Of a stretch of 64,000 nt of DNA, positions 31,219-40,317 are shown piece after piece. Within the stretch, counting starts at the first letter, position 1, and the number at the start of each line of letters is the position of its first letter. The notes beneath the pieces were generated by a model that saw nothing but the letters and a program-made list of their open reading frames with translations, searched no databases and was not told the origin of the DNA. A program made the position numbers and the translations under genes. The stretch is from NCBI GenBank assembly GCA_964537685.1, contig CAZICM010000023.1:62001-126000 (forward strand). The letters run 5' to 3'. This stretch comes from CAZICM01 sp964537685. Its GTDB lineage: Bacteria > Myxococcota_A > Polyangia > Polyangiales > Polyangiaceae.

Positions 31219-31993
31219 GAGATCGACAAGTACCCCATGAGAGTCGGCGCTGTCCAGCAGAAATCGCTGCTCCAGCGCGATTCGTGCTGCGTGTCGCTGC
31301 CGATCACCTCGTAGGTTGCCGTAACGCTTGGTGGGATGTTTGGCTAACAGGTATTCGCTTGACCCGCATAGACCGTCCCAACCCATTGCGAGAGCGGTTT
31401 ATACAGACCTGCCGAATCCGTTCCGGTATTACATCTCCTCTCCCGATTCAACAAAAAAATTTCTCCCAGCCTCCACACCACCTCCCCTCGCCACGCACTC
31501 CGAACATCCTCCAACCCTCGCTGCCTATGCCATCCCGCACAGCTTTGGACCGACCCACCTAATCCATTTCGTTCGCCCCACCGCCAAAAAACCATCCAAA
31601 GCATTCCCCACCTCATCCATCGAATGATGTCGCATGATGTCTGGTCTACATAAATGATAAAATATACAAAAAATTCGATAAAATTGACTGCGACAATGTC
31701 GCTCCTTTTCAATCAAAAATATACGAACCAAAAACATCTGAATTTATATCAATACAATCGTATTCTACAAATTGCGCAAGCAATTCCATAACGATCCAAT
31801 TGCAAAATGCTCACATGCATTTGCACGCCCCTGTAACCTCGCCGCCCCAGCCATCGCCCCGTTTCCCCACCGTTTCCCAAACAAGAAGCACTCCCCCTGC
31901 CCCCAAGTGCCCCAAAGTGCCACGGCCTTGATCTCCGATCCCCGGCAAATCCCCGCAAAACGCGCACCCTGCTTCAACCTCTAGATCTCGCCG

Positions 31994-32012
31994 GAACCCA
32001 GCTCATCAATGC
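31994..32012 (+). repeat. dispersed 19-bp repeat, copy 2
   Basis: GAACCCAGCTCATCAATGC, 18 of 19 bases identical to 19852-19870 and in the same orientation, 12 kb away. It lies 21 bases before the inverted repeat whose arms begin with the same GAACCCA-CTCA core. Confidence 0.5.
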
Positions 32013-32033
32013 ATTCCAGAAGCACCAGCGACA

Positions 32034-32124
32034 GAACCCACCTCAGCAAGCGTCGCGAGCAACCCCGTGGCTAGGAAGGCCGACCGACGCCACGGGGTGC
32101 GCAGCAGCTTGATGAGGTGGGTTC
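32034..32124. mobile_element. MITE-like 91-bp compound inverted repeat
   Basis: Outer arms GAACCCACCTCAGCAAGC (32034-32051) and GCTTGATGAGGTGGGTTC (32107-32124) are inverted copies with one mismatch. Inner arms ACCCCGTGGC (32062-32071) and GCCACGGGGT (32089-32098) are perfect. The outer arm shares GAACCCA-CTCA with the dispersed repeats at 19852 and 31994. The whole can fold as one long hairpin with internal bulges and sits three bases past the stop of the GH94-like gene, so it could also end that transcript, though no T run follows. Too short to encode a transposase, so a non-autonomous element is proposed. Confidence 0.55.
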
Positions 32125-32126
32125 TA

Positions 32127-34874
32127 TCAATTCGATTTCAAAATCACCTCAAAGCCCGACCCGCCCGCCTGAACCGGAACACTCAATTCAACAGAATTGG
32201 CCCCGGGACTCACCACCACTGGCACATCATTTAGAACCGCGCTCTCAATGGAAAATCCAGAAGGCGCGGCGACATCAATGATACGATTGCCACCTCCCAG
32301 CGGCCTATACCTTCCCGAAATCGTATTGCCCCGCTGAAATACATCCAAAAGCGCGGTTTTTAGACTGAACATCTTCGAGGGCACCTTCGGCGAGATACGA
32401 ATCCCTTTGGATGTAGCGTCCACACCCGCAATGCGAAGCGCCGCCAGCATGGGCATCGCATGCTGATTGTTATTCATCACCGGAAAATCCACCATAGGCG
32501 TGACCGGACTATACCAAGACTCTCCGGGCCTATCGCCGCCCAGCCCATTGAGTCCATCCGGCCCGCTCCAAATCCCGTACCAAACACCTGGATAAGCCAC
32601 AGCATGAGCCGCCATGGTGTTGCGGGCAAAATGATCGAAGGCCAGGTTTGAATCGGCATTCGCGTAACCCCATGTCAAAAGCGCCGATATCGCGGGCCAC
32701 ACTTGCCCGCCGGGTACCAGCACCGCCCCCGCAGGCGAGGGTAAATCTAAATTCGATCGAATGGATTCTATCAGCGCCGCCTTATCCGCCGCGCTGGCCG
32801 TCGTGTCTCCAATCAGCGCCCATACCTGCGCTTCCAAATTGATCGTATTGGAATAGGCCAATTCGCCGTCTCCAAAATAAGCCCTTCCAAAAAAATTCCC
32901 CGTCCACGCCTGTTTTAGCGCCTCCCGCATCGAAAATACGCGCATATCTATCTCGGCCGAAAGCGCCGGATCGCGGTCTTTAATCAGCTCCGAAACCCGC
33001 GGAAGAATCGCTACGGCCATTTGGGTATTCGGCACACTCTCCCCTTTTTCAATCGCCAAGTTCCGATCCTTAGCCTCCATCACGATTCCATCGCTCCAAT
33101 CGCCGGTTTGAACCCGTATCAAGCCATGCTCGCCGGTGCCAACCGTATCGAATAAATGGCGAATTGCATCGTGAATATGATCCCACACAACCGCACCCGG
33201 CACCGATTCTTTTGGATAAAAAGGCATGGGCTCATCCAAAAAGGCCACATCGCCGGTCGCCCCGATATATTCCGAAATACCCCAAAGCAAAAAAATCGTC
33301 AGATCGCTTGGCGCCTTATGCAATCCCAGCGCATTGTCAAGCATTCCGTGCCCCTGAAATGCGTAAGAAATCCGGCGATCCTGCGCATGCGTAATCATCA
33401 TATTGACCGCCAATTCTTCCTTTGCCAGCGAAGGATGCGTGTACACCAGCGGCACGGCGAAAAGCGACAGATCCCTCGCGGCCCCGTCCGCTCCGTGCAG
33501 ATACAAATAGGCCGACCCTTGGGGCACAATGTGCTTATCGAAATAATCGCGCCGGCCCACGCTCGCTTCCAATTGATACGAATGCCATGCCATCTCACGG
33601 TGAAGCACCGGATCTCGATCGGCTGCAAACATCATCAAATTGGGCTTCAAGCTTTCAATATATTCTCCAAGCAAATCCCGCTTCGGATCGCGCATTGAAT
33701 CGTCCACGGGATAAGGCTCGCCCATCGGCGCATAGCCATACGAAAAACGCAGTGTCACTGCCTCGCCGGAAGCCAGGGAAAGATCGCTGCGCAGAGCCAG
33801 CATCCTCGGCTGTCCCAGGCCATTATTTGAATTACCTACAATACCATCGGATGCTCCATGTCCCCCGCTTCTCGAAAACACCGCGGCGGGCGCGCCAATC
33901 CCTCCTTCTCCAAAAAAGGCTTGCTGATCCGAATACACATCGGACACATCGCCCACCAGCGCCGAAAGAAATGGATCCCCAGGATAAAAATCTATCGGAT
34001 TGGGCTCGTCCTTCGGGGCAGGCGCCATCCCGCCATGCACCCTTCTGAGGCCCAATACTTTCGTTTTTGAATCATAAGAAACCGTTTCGGTGAATATTTC
34101 ATTGGATTTATCGCGCAGAGCCCGTGCCGACGCTGGAGCCGATGTCAATGGAATCCCGGACACAAGCCAGTTGATTTCAATGGGCCTTCGCGCCACATCC
34201 CACATTTCATAGTGCTTCAAGGAGCGCGCCCCGGCCGATAGATTTTCTATGGTCACTTCATCAATCACAAATGGCGCGTCCCCCGCGGGCGCGAAGGTCT
34301 TACGCGAAACCCGCAGCCCGCGGGCCTCCGTAATGAATTCGGCATAACCCATCCCAAATCGCCTTTGCGCCTTCGCACCCTTGGGCCGCCACGCATAGGC
34401 CGTGCAAAAAGGCTCAGCTCCATCGTCAATATAGCTGAACCCACCAGCAAATTGCTTCCCATCTGCATCGAATTTATTTAAATAATCCACGCCCCGGTCT
34501 TGGTTGACAATTTCAATATAACCGTCGTTATAGGCCATTGCATTGATACGGGAATTCCCAAATGCCGCCCAATGCTCGCGCCTATCCAATCCTTCGGTAT
34601 TAAAGAAAGCCGCACGGTCATCCGCGCGCTGATTCAAACCATACTCATAAGCGGGCAGTCCCCGCTCATCCAGCACCCAAGTACCAAAAATACCGCTGCC
34701 TATATTGCAAGGCCCAAAGCTTTCCACGGCGTCGAGATTAGGCGCCGCACAAGACTCGGGCGGAGGCACATAGGGAGGCTCAAACGCCGCTGGTTTGGGA
34801 GGTGCCGGCTGATCTCCGCAACCATTGAGCATTGAAATGGACAGGAGCCAAAAGCTTAAAAACTGGCGCTTCAT
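32127..34874 (-). CDS. GH94/GH36-type (cellobiose phosphorylase-like) lipoprotein
   Basis: A 915-residue protein with signal peptide and lipobox L-N-G-C near residue 19, then a Pro-rich linker. The body follows glycoside phosphorylase/GH94-like proteins: an N-terminal beta-supersandwich with D-N/R-x-x-H-W-x-x-F wording (R-R-E-H-W-A-A-F-G-N-S-R), G-F-S-Y-I-D-D-G, and I-E-N-L-S. An (alpha/alpha)6 part contains Q-T-G-D-W-S-D-G-I, equivalent to the catalytic D-W-N-D region of GH94, and a C-terminal sheet closes the chain. Known relatives are cytosolic phosphorylases or membrane glucan-processing domains; an exported lipid-anchored form is less usual, since phosphorolysis outside the cell would waste sugar phosphate. 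It might be a hydrolase. Divergent from the kinase at 34983. Confidence 0.7.
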   Translation of the reverse strand: MKRQFLSFWLLSISMLNGCGDQPAPPKPAAFEPPYVPPPESCAAPNLDAVESFGPCNIGSGIFGTWVLDERGLPAYEYGLNQRADDRAAFFNTEGLDRREHWAAFGNSRINAMAYNDGYIEIVNQDRGVDYLNKFDADGKQFAGGFSYIDDGAEPFCTAYAWRPKGAKAQRRFGMGYAEFITEARGLRVSRKTFAPAGDAPFVIDEVTIENLSAGARSLKHYEMWDVARRPIEINWLVSGIPLTSAPASARALRDKSNEIFTETVSYDSKTKVLGLRRVHGGMAPAPKDEPNPIDFYPGDPFLSALVGDVSDVYSDQQAFFGEGGIGAPAAVFSRSGGHGASDGIVGNSNNGLGQPRMLALRSDLSLASGEAVTLRFSYGYAPMGEPYPVDDSMRDPKRDLLGEYIESLKPNLMMFAADRDPVLHREMAWHSYQLEASVGRRDYFDKHIVPQGSAYLYLHGADGAARDLSLFAVPLVYTHPSLAKEELAVNMMITHAQDRRISYAFQGHGMLDNALGLHKAPSDLTIFLLWGISEYIGATGDVAFLDEPMPFYPKESVPGAVVWDHIHDAIRHLFDTVGTGEHGLIRVQTGDWSDGIVMEAKDRNLAIEKGESVPNTQMAVAILPRVSELIKDRDPALSAEIDMRVFSMREALKQAWTGNFFGRAYFGDGELAYSNTINLEAQVWALIGDTTASAADKAALIESIRSNLDLPSPAGAVLVPGGQVWPAISALLTWGYANADSNLAFDHFARNTMAAHAVAYPGVWYGIWSGPDGLNGLGGDRPGESWYSPVTPMVDFPVMNNNQHAMPMLAALRIAGVDATSKGIRISPKVPSKMFSLKTALLDVFQRGNTISGRYRPLGGGNRIIDVAAPSGFSIESAVLNDVPVVVSPGANSVELSVPVQAGGSGFEVILKSN

Positions 34875-34910
34875 CGGCCGATACTATCGAAATGGGCATT
34901 ACCCACAAGC

Positions 34911-34934
34911 AAAAGCAAAAGCAAAAGCAAAAGC
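34911..34934. repeat. AAAAGC hexanucleotide tandem repeat in a divergent promoter region
   Basis: Four perfect AAAAGC copies (34911-34934), preceded by a partial copy, lie in the 108-base gap between the GH94-like gene (start 34874) and the kinase (start 34983). Slippage would change spacing by six bases without touching a coding frame. Confidence 0.85.
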
Positions 34935-34982
34935 ATCGCGATTTCATTTGCATAGCACATACGGCTTTGGCAACATGGACGT

Positions 34983-36134
34983 ATGGGCAGAACCCACGAA
35001 GAACATGACGCACTTGAACACCGCACGAAAATCACCGTCACAGGCTCGGGATACCGAATTCTCCGGCCTATTGGCCGGGGCGGCGCGGGCGATGTATTCG
35101 AAGCCGAACATCTCGCGCTAAACCAGCGCGTCGTGCTGAAAATTCTTCGCAAAAGGGCACAAAACCGGCCCGATCTCGTTCACCGCATGCGCATTGAAGC
35201 GATGGCACTTTGCCGGTTGCGCCATCCCAACCTGGTGGAGGTCCACGATTTTGGATGCACCGACGATGGACGGCCTTTTTTGGTCATGGAGCTCCTCGAA
35301 GGGCATACCCTGCGCGAAGAACTGAAACAGCGCGGCCGGATTCCCGTACTTGAAGCCATTGAAATCACGCGGCAGATTCTCGCAGGACTCGGCGCCGTTC
35401 ACCGGGCGGGCATTGTTCACCGCGATATTAAGCTGGACAATCTCTTCGTATGTTTCGCCAGCCAAAACCAATCCCGACTCCACAACGCGGCCGGCAAAAA
35501 TATTAATAAAAGCATTAACAAAAATATCAAAATACTCGATTTAGGCATGGCCAAAGTACTGGCAGCGGGCGAACTCTCCCGCGAACCTAATTTACCCATT
35601 GTCCGCACCGACACAGGACAAAGCCTGGGCACACCCCGATTCTTTTCTCCCGAACAAGCCTTGAATAACCCCGTCGACGCCCGCTCCGATCTCTATGCGG
35701 TGGGCGCCGTTCTCTACACGCTCATTGCAGGACGCGGACCATTTGATCATTATGACGCCCTATACGATCTCGTACGCGCCCACGCGCATGAAATACCAGA
35801 GCCGCCATCGACCCTAAGCCGATCTGAAATTCCGATCGAATTGGACCACATTATTCTCAAAGCGCTTTCCAAACAGCCCGAGGAACGATTTGATTCTGCG
35901 GAAGCTTTTTCAAATGCACTATCGAATTGCATTCCTAAAGAAAATCCAGCCAATATCGCCGCACCAAAACGCTGGACTCACACCGAAAAAATGACGCCGC
36001 CCTCCCCTGCCCCCGCACCCAAACCCTATTCGCCCTGGTACCGCCTAAGCATCTTTATCGTCTCCGCCGCAGCCAGCGCCCTTTGCTTTGCATTCCTAAG
36101 CCATCTTCTTCTGAAGCGATTGTTTTCCGATTGA
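34983..36134 (+). CDS. Ser/Thr protein kinase with C-terminal membrane anchor
   Basis: A 383-residue kinase: glycine loop I-G-R-G-G-A-G-D-V-F, V-V-L-K-I-L lysine, I-V-H-R-D-I-K-L-D-N catalytic loop, D-L-G-M-A-K (DLG replaces DFG, as in some active bacterial kinases), and F-F-S-P-E-Q for APE. An insert rich in Asn/Lys (K-N-I-N-K-S-I-N-K-N-I) lies before the DLG motif. A single TM helix closes the chain (about 350-375), leaving the kinase in the cytoplasm and almost nothing outside. Start ATG 34983, upstream spacing includes the AAAAGC repeats. No cognate substrate is next to it; downstream genes are secreted. Confidence 0.9.
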   Translation: MGRTHEEHDALEHRTKITVTGSGYRILRPIGRGGAGDVFEAEHLALNQRVVLKILRKRAQNRPDLVHRMRIEAMALCRLRHPNLVEVHDFGCTDDGRPFLVMELLEGHTLREELKQRGRIPVLEAIEITRQILAGLGAVHRAGIVHRDIKLDNLFVCFASQNQSRLHNAAGKNINKSINKNIKILDLGMAKVLAAGELSREPNLPIVRTDTGQSLGTPRFFSPEQALNNPVDARSDLYAVGAVLYTLIAGRGPFDHYDALYDLVRAHAHEIPEPPSTLSRSEIPIELDHIILKALSKQPEERFDSAEAFSNALSNCIPKENPANIAAPKRWTHTEKMTPPSPAPAPKPYSPWYRLSIFIVSAAASALCFAFLSHLLLKRLFSD

Positions 36135-36175
36135 CACACGCAACACCATCCGATTTCATGGGCGCGGTCGCCACC

Positions 36176-37075
36176 ATGAAAAACCCCATCCAGCTCATCA
36201 GCACATCCTTGTTCCTGGCCGCCTTTTCCGCATTGGGACTCTACGCCCCGGAAAGCCGCGCCACCAACTTCACCCTATGGATTCACGGCCGAAATAGCCC
36301 TCAAACCACAAAAGTGGGCAACTACGCCGACTTTTCCTATTGGGGACCTTCAAACACAGCCGCCGGTGTCAACAAAAAAGCTGTGAACTGGGCCGGCACT
36401 CAAACCATTTCATCCACCAATGGCAATATTCGAAATGCATTGGATTGCTATTGCACTGGATCAAATTGGTGCTATATAGCCGTTCACAGCGCAGGGAATT
36501 TACAAATTGGCTATGCGCTCGCTCAATACGGCGGCAGCGCGCGCAATAAAAAGAATGCCACACCCAATGCATCGGGCGTGTGCGGCGATATCGGCGGAAC
36601 CCAAACCGGCTGGAACATCAAATGGATCGACGTGGCCTCCGGCGCAGGAGGCGGCAGCGAACTCGCCAATATGGGCGACTGGCTGAACAGCGACCCCTTA
36701 ACGACCGATTTAAAAACGGGCAATGCACGCAGCCTTTACGTGCACAACACGACGCGCGGCCTTTGGTTTTATATGTTCGCGGGCGCCAAAGGCACGCTGT
36801 ATTCGGGCACGCTTCCCGGCCAGGACGACGAAGCCGTGGCCTACCATTCAACGGGCGGCGTTTCTGCCACCGGCTCGTTCTGCAATCCAAACGATTGGTT
36901 CTGCGACGGCTCGCTGAGCCTGGGAACGAATGCCACATCCAATGGAATAACGAAGTGGTCAAACCATTTCGTCGATTTCCGCGATGACAGCGAAAGCTAC
37001 AACCATTATGCCAACGGCCAATGGGGCGGTATCGTAGGCGTCGTACGCCAGGACGTGGTGACGTACGCGCAGTGA
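36176..37075 (+). CDS. secreted alpha/beta-hydrolase-like protein
   Basis: A 299-residue exported protein. Signal peptide M-K-N-P-I-Q-L-I-S-T-S-L-F-L-A-A-F ending near S-R-A. The frame stays open to 36083, but the ATG at 36176 gives the cleanest signal. The mature part has T-L-W-I-H-G-R near the start, which looks like an oxyanion strand. I-A-V-H-S-A-G-N places a candidate nucleophile at S105 (H-S-A-G instead of G-x-S-x-G), and a late N-H-Y could supply the His. This suggests an esterase or lipase relative; it is an inference from pattern only. Its stop overlaps the next start (GTGA at 37072-37075), so the two are coupled. Confidence 0.6.
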   Translation: MKNPIQLISTSLFLAAFSALGLYAPESRATNFTLWIHGRNSPQTTKVGNYADFSYWGPSNTAAGVNKKAVNWAGTQTISSTNGNIRNALDCYCTGSNWCYIAVHSAGNLQIGYALAQYGGSARNKKNATPNASGVCGDIGGTQTGWNIKWIDVASGAGGGSELANMGDWLNSDPLTTDLKTGNARSLYVHNTTRGLWFYMFAGAKGTLYSGTLPGQDDEAVAYHSTGGVSATGSFCNPNDWFCDGSLSLGTNATSNGITKWSNHFVDFRDDSESYNHYANGQWGGIVGVVRQDVVTYAQ

Positions 37076-38268
37076 GAAAAAAGGCGCCCGCCGCAGTATT
37101 TTTATTGATTGCGGCGTCCATTCTCATGTATTGGCTCCTTGTGCGCCCGAGGGCGCCCAGGGAGCCGCTTGGCCCGAACGATTTAGCGCAAGCCAGCCCG
37201 CAAAATCCGGATTCGGCTCCGCGCGCTTCAAATACCAAAGATAAAGCTCTCAATTCAAAACAATTTCCCAGGGAAGCAAATGCCCCGGGGGACGAAGGCA
37301 CCGAAGGGGCTGAATCCAAGGAAATTCAAGCCAAAAGAGCCCAGCGGGCACGCCATGTGCTCGACAATTACAAAGCATGGGCCAAATATCCTCCCTCCTC
37401 CCGTCCCATGGATGAACATCCCGATCAAATTCATCCCCATTACGTTGCATCCAGCCATCAGCCTATTTCGCGCCCCGGCCAGAAACTTTCGGACGCCAAA
37501 GTCCGCCTATCGCAAGATCGGCTGTATCTCGTCGGCGATGAACAAGCCGAGCTGAGGATGGCTTGTGAAACCAGCGAAGGCCCTGCCCCCTGCGCCATTT
37601 CATCATCGAAGGCCGTGGTACCCTCCCATTACGCCCATCCCCAAGGAATATCGCCTCAATCTGATGTAAATTTTTCGGCGGGAGAGCCCGGGAGCCCGGC
37701 GATCGCTGTCTTTCAGCCTTCTGCCCAAGGGTTTTCCGGTTATTCGGGTCCGATACAAATCCAAATAACGCTTTCGGTGGAGGGAGAAAGCGGCTGGGCC
37801 TCGTTTGAATTGATGTATACGCCGGAAGCGCCTGCGGTCTTTTTGGGAAAATACCGGGAAAGCCTCGAAGAAGGCTCATTGCATATTTACGCGGGCATCG
37901 AGGTACGCCGGGCAGGGCGTTATATAATTGCGGCGCGCGTGGACGATGCCGATGGAAAATCTTTTGCTTATCTTCAATTTAACGATGAGATTGGCGAAGG
38001 AAAACAGGAATTAAAGCTCACCATATTTGGAAAACTCATTCGCGATCTGGGAGCCCGTTCGCCGTTCAGGCTTCGCGATATTGAAGGATATCTTCTCAAA
38101 GAAAATACCTATCCAGACCGGGATTTAATCGCGGGTATCGATGGCTTGGCCTACACCACAAAAACGTATGCACTGAGAGATTTTTCAGACGATGAGTGGC
38201 AGAGCGAGGAAAAGGAACGCCACCTCAAGGAATTTCAAAAGGATGTGGATTCTATTTCGAAAGAATGA
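37072..38268 (+). CDS. membrane-anchored protein of unknown function
   Basis: A 398-residue protein starting with GTG at 37072, which overlaps the previous stop by four bases; the frame is open a little further upstream. One N-terminal TM helix (about 6-24) is followed by a disordered Pro/Lys/Glu region to about residue 130. A globular beta-rich part then carries strand pairs such as A-R-V-D-D-A-D-G-K-S-F-A-Y-L-Q-F-N-D-E-I and K-L-T-I-F-G-K-L-I-R-D-L-G. I do not recognise the family. It probably works in the periplasm with the hydrolase-like protein encoded just upstream. Confidence 0.6.
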   Translation: MRKKAPAAVFLLIAASILMYWLLVRPRAPREPLGPNDLAQASPQNPDSAPRASNTKDKALNSKQFPREANAPGDEGTEGAESKEIQAKRAQRARHVLDNYKAWAKYPPSSRPMDEHPDQIHPHYVASSHQPISRPGQKLSDAKVRLSQDRLYLVGDEQAELRMACETSEGPAPCAISSSKAVVPSHYAHPQGISPQSDVNFSAGEPGSPAIAVFQPSAQGFSGYSGPIQIQITLSVEGESGWASFELMYTPEAPAVFLGKYRESLEEGSLHIYAGIEVRRAGRYIIAARVDDADGKSFAYLQFNDEIGEGKQELKLTIFGKLIRDLGARSPFRLRDIEGYLLKENTYPDRDLIAGIDGLAYTTKTYALRDFSDDEWQSEEKERHLKEFQKDVDSISKE

Positions 38269-38281
38269 GGTCTCCCACATT

Positions 38282-40207
38282 TCAGGGAAGGATCAGCCGG
38301 GCCAAACCAAGACTGAATTCGTTTGGTGGAACAGGAAGCGCTCCGCCGCCAAAGTCCATCGGCCCAACAACACCGTAGATGGCGCCGACAACCGCATTCT
38401 CCAACCCCTGCGCGGCCACGCTGCTCGTCCAAACACTGCCGCCGAAGGCGCGGCGCCAAATGGACGTTCCATCGGGCGCGAGCTTGAGCACAAACATGCT
38501 GGATGTGCCCGCACCTGTCAGCGTTTGGCCATCAATATCAATCGTATTGCTAAACTTACCCGTGATTACGATCGAGCCATCGGTTGCGGAGCTCATTGAA
38601 TGAATTGTTTCGGAATTAGAGGCATTACCAAAGGAACGAGCCCACATACACGTTCCCGATGGATTGAAACGGGCAACAAATACATCTGCAATATCACCGG
38701 TATTTAGAGTAAAACCATCAAATTGAATAGATTGGGTGAATGTGCCGCTGATCGTGACGTAATCCGCGCTATCAATCTGGACCGCATGAATATTAAATGT
38801 TTCTGAGGCAACAGAATGGGCTAAAGCCCGGCTCCACAGATGGTTTCCCTGATTGTCCAGCACCGCAATAAGGTTTGTTTTGACCATTGGAGTAGCCGTA
38901 AGCGGTCCGCCTCCAAAATCCATTGTTCCCGTCAGGGTTCCCGCAAGAGCCGCGTGGCCTTGATTATTTTCGGCCAACAGAGGTTCATATTGATTATCTG
39001 TGTCTCCAAAACTCTTTGCCCAAAGCGCAGTCCCGCCTTTTTGAAAACGCACCAAAAAGATATCTTTGCTTCCGCCCTGGCTCAAAAGAGCACCATTTCC
39101 AAAATCGAGCGTGCCTTTATAGCTTCCAATCACGAGCACTTCGCCCGCTTCATTCATGGCTCCCCCCGTTCCAAACACATTGCCCGAGGGTCCCAGCGAA
39201 AGGCTCCATTGATGCTGACCCGATGCATTAAATACGGCAATCAATGCATTGGCGGATGTGGGCGGCTTTGGATACAGCCCTCCCCCAACATCAATATCCC
39301 CAAAATGATAACCAACGAGCGCCACATCGCCGATTGTATTGGTGGAAATGGTTCCAACATGCTGGGAACGATCGGAAGCGCCAAAACTATGACTCCAGGC
39401 ACAGTTCCCACTCCCATCGAATTGGGCCAAATATATCTTGGGCCAATTAGTACCCTGATTGGATTCTAATCCCTGTCCAAAATTCACATCTCCAAGAAAT
39501 TCGCCGCCAATCACAATGCGAGCGCTGTCTTTCGATGCAACTTTGATGGTCGGAAAATAAAAATTCGAGATGTGAAAATCGCCAAAACCCTTGCTAAAAT
39601 CGTGAAAATCGGCGCAGGTGCCGCCCGTGCATACTCCGCTTTCGCAATCGCGGTTCAGCGCGCACTCTTGGCCATTCAAACATCCCGGGCAATCCGGACC
39701 CCCACAATCCAATCCTGTTTCTTGTCCATTCTGTGATTTATCACTGCATGTTTCGGCGCACGCATTTTCAAAGCATTGACCGCCAATACAATCATTATTA
39801 GCATTGCAAAATTCGCCGGCAACGCATTTCTGGCTCACGCACGAACCGCGGCAATCCACACCGAGTTCATCGCCATTTTTCACGCCATCCGTACATGAAG
39901 GCGCCCGGCATAAATTCCCAATACACACCAGGCTCGTGCAATCCGTGCCCACAATGCAGCCTTGATTATCGGCGCATGGCGCGCATGATCCGCCGCAATC
40001 GATGCCTGTTTCATTCTGATTTTTCTTGCCATCCAAGCATAAATCGGCTTCCTCGGCGCTATATCCGTCGAGGCTCAGCGCAATGCCGCATCCCCCTAAG
40101 ATCGCGGCCCAAGAAAAAGACCATACGACATGCGCTGCACGGCTTGTGCTTGTCCATCGAATGATTGGCATTGGCTTGTTCCAATAATCGCCGAAAACGC
40201 CATCCAT
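38282..40207 (-). CDS. Cys-repeat lipoprotein with SBBP-like beta-propeller repeats
   Basis: A 641-residue lipoprotein with lipobox L-G-G-C near residue 40 (an internal ATG at 40171 would shorten the signal). Residues about 55-200 hold three Cys modules of the C-x-D-G-x-x-N-x-x-E-x-G-x-D-C-G-G type, related to those in the 16695 and 25783 proteins. From about 215 on there are seven or so repeats of the form I-x-G-x-F-x-G-x-x-x-F-G-G-G...D-x-F-V-A-R-F-x-x-x-G...W-A-R-S-F-G, typical of SBBP/delta-60-like beta-propellers of myxobacterial secreted proteins. Likely surface-exposed and adhesive. Divergent from the VWA gene. Confidence 0.8.
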   Translation of the reverse strand: MDGVFGDYWNKPMPIIRWTSTSRAAHVVWSFSWAAILGGCGIALSLDGYSAEEADLCLDGKKNQNETGIDCGGSCAPCADNQGCIVGTDCTSLVCIGNLCRAPSCTDGVKNGDELGVDCRGSCVSQKCVAGEFCNANNDCIGGQCFENACAETCSDKSQNGQETGLDCGGPDCPGCLNGQECALNRDCESGVCTGGTCADFHDFSKGFGDFHISNFYFPTIKVASKDSARIVIGGEFLGDVNFGQGLESNQGTNWPKIYLAQFDGSGNCAWSHSFGASDRSQHVGTISTNTIGDVALVGYHFGDIDVGGGLYPKPPTSANALIAVFNASGQHQWSLSLGPSGNVFGTGGAMNEAGEVLVIGSYKGTLDFGNGALLSQGGSKDIFLVRFQKGGTALWAKSFGDTDNQYEPLLAENNQGHAALAGTLTGTMDFGGGPLTATPMVKTNLIAVLDNQGNHLWSRALAHSVASETFNIHAVQIDSADYVTISGTFTQSIQFDGFTLNTGDIADVFVARFNPSGTCMWARSFGNASNSETIHSMSSATDGSIVITGKFSNTIDIDGQTLTGAGTSSMFVLKLAPDGTSIWRRAFGGSVWTSSVAAQGLENAVVGAIYGVVGPMDFGGGALPVPPNEFSLGLARLILP

Positions 40208-40317
40208 TTAAATCGCCGACTGACCATTCTATGACTGCCCGCCCGCAAATATTCGAGGAGCCCTCGCCCGCGCATTCATTGATGCAATGACCGTAAACGT
40301 GTACACAGGCAGAGCCT

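Larger units (their letters stand above)
30967..32126. other. 1.2-kb gene-free island edge with tRNA-like structure and IS-like repeats
   Basis: No credible protein gene here. It contains a doubled TGTGTCA (30975-30991), the tRNA-like structure (31085-31218), a dispersed 19-bp repeat (31994-32012) and a compound inverted repeat (32034-32124). The AT-richer part 31620-31800 shows only short frames. The layout suits the boundary of an integrated element. Confidence 0.6.

Noticed and set aside
30955..31314. 119-residue plus-strand frame over the tRNA-like structure
   Set aside because: It reads G-E-G-F-E-P-S-P, the wording typical of frames antisense to tRNA T arms.
31344..31712. 122-residue minus-strand frame in the gap after the STAND pair
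   Set aside because: Trp/Arg-rich composition, no ribosome site, no domain; likely chance frame in AT-richer DNA.
34911..34934. AAAAGC tandem repeats as a CRISPR array
   Set aside because: Units are contiguous six-base copies without spacers; no cas genes in the window.
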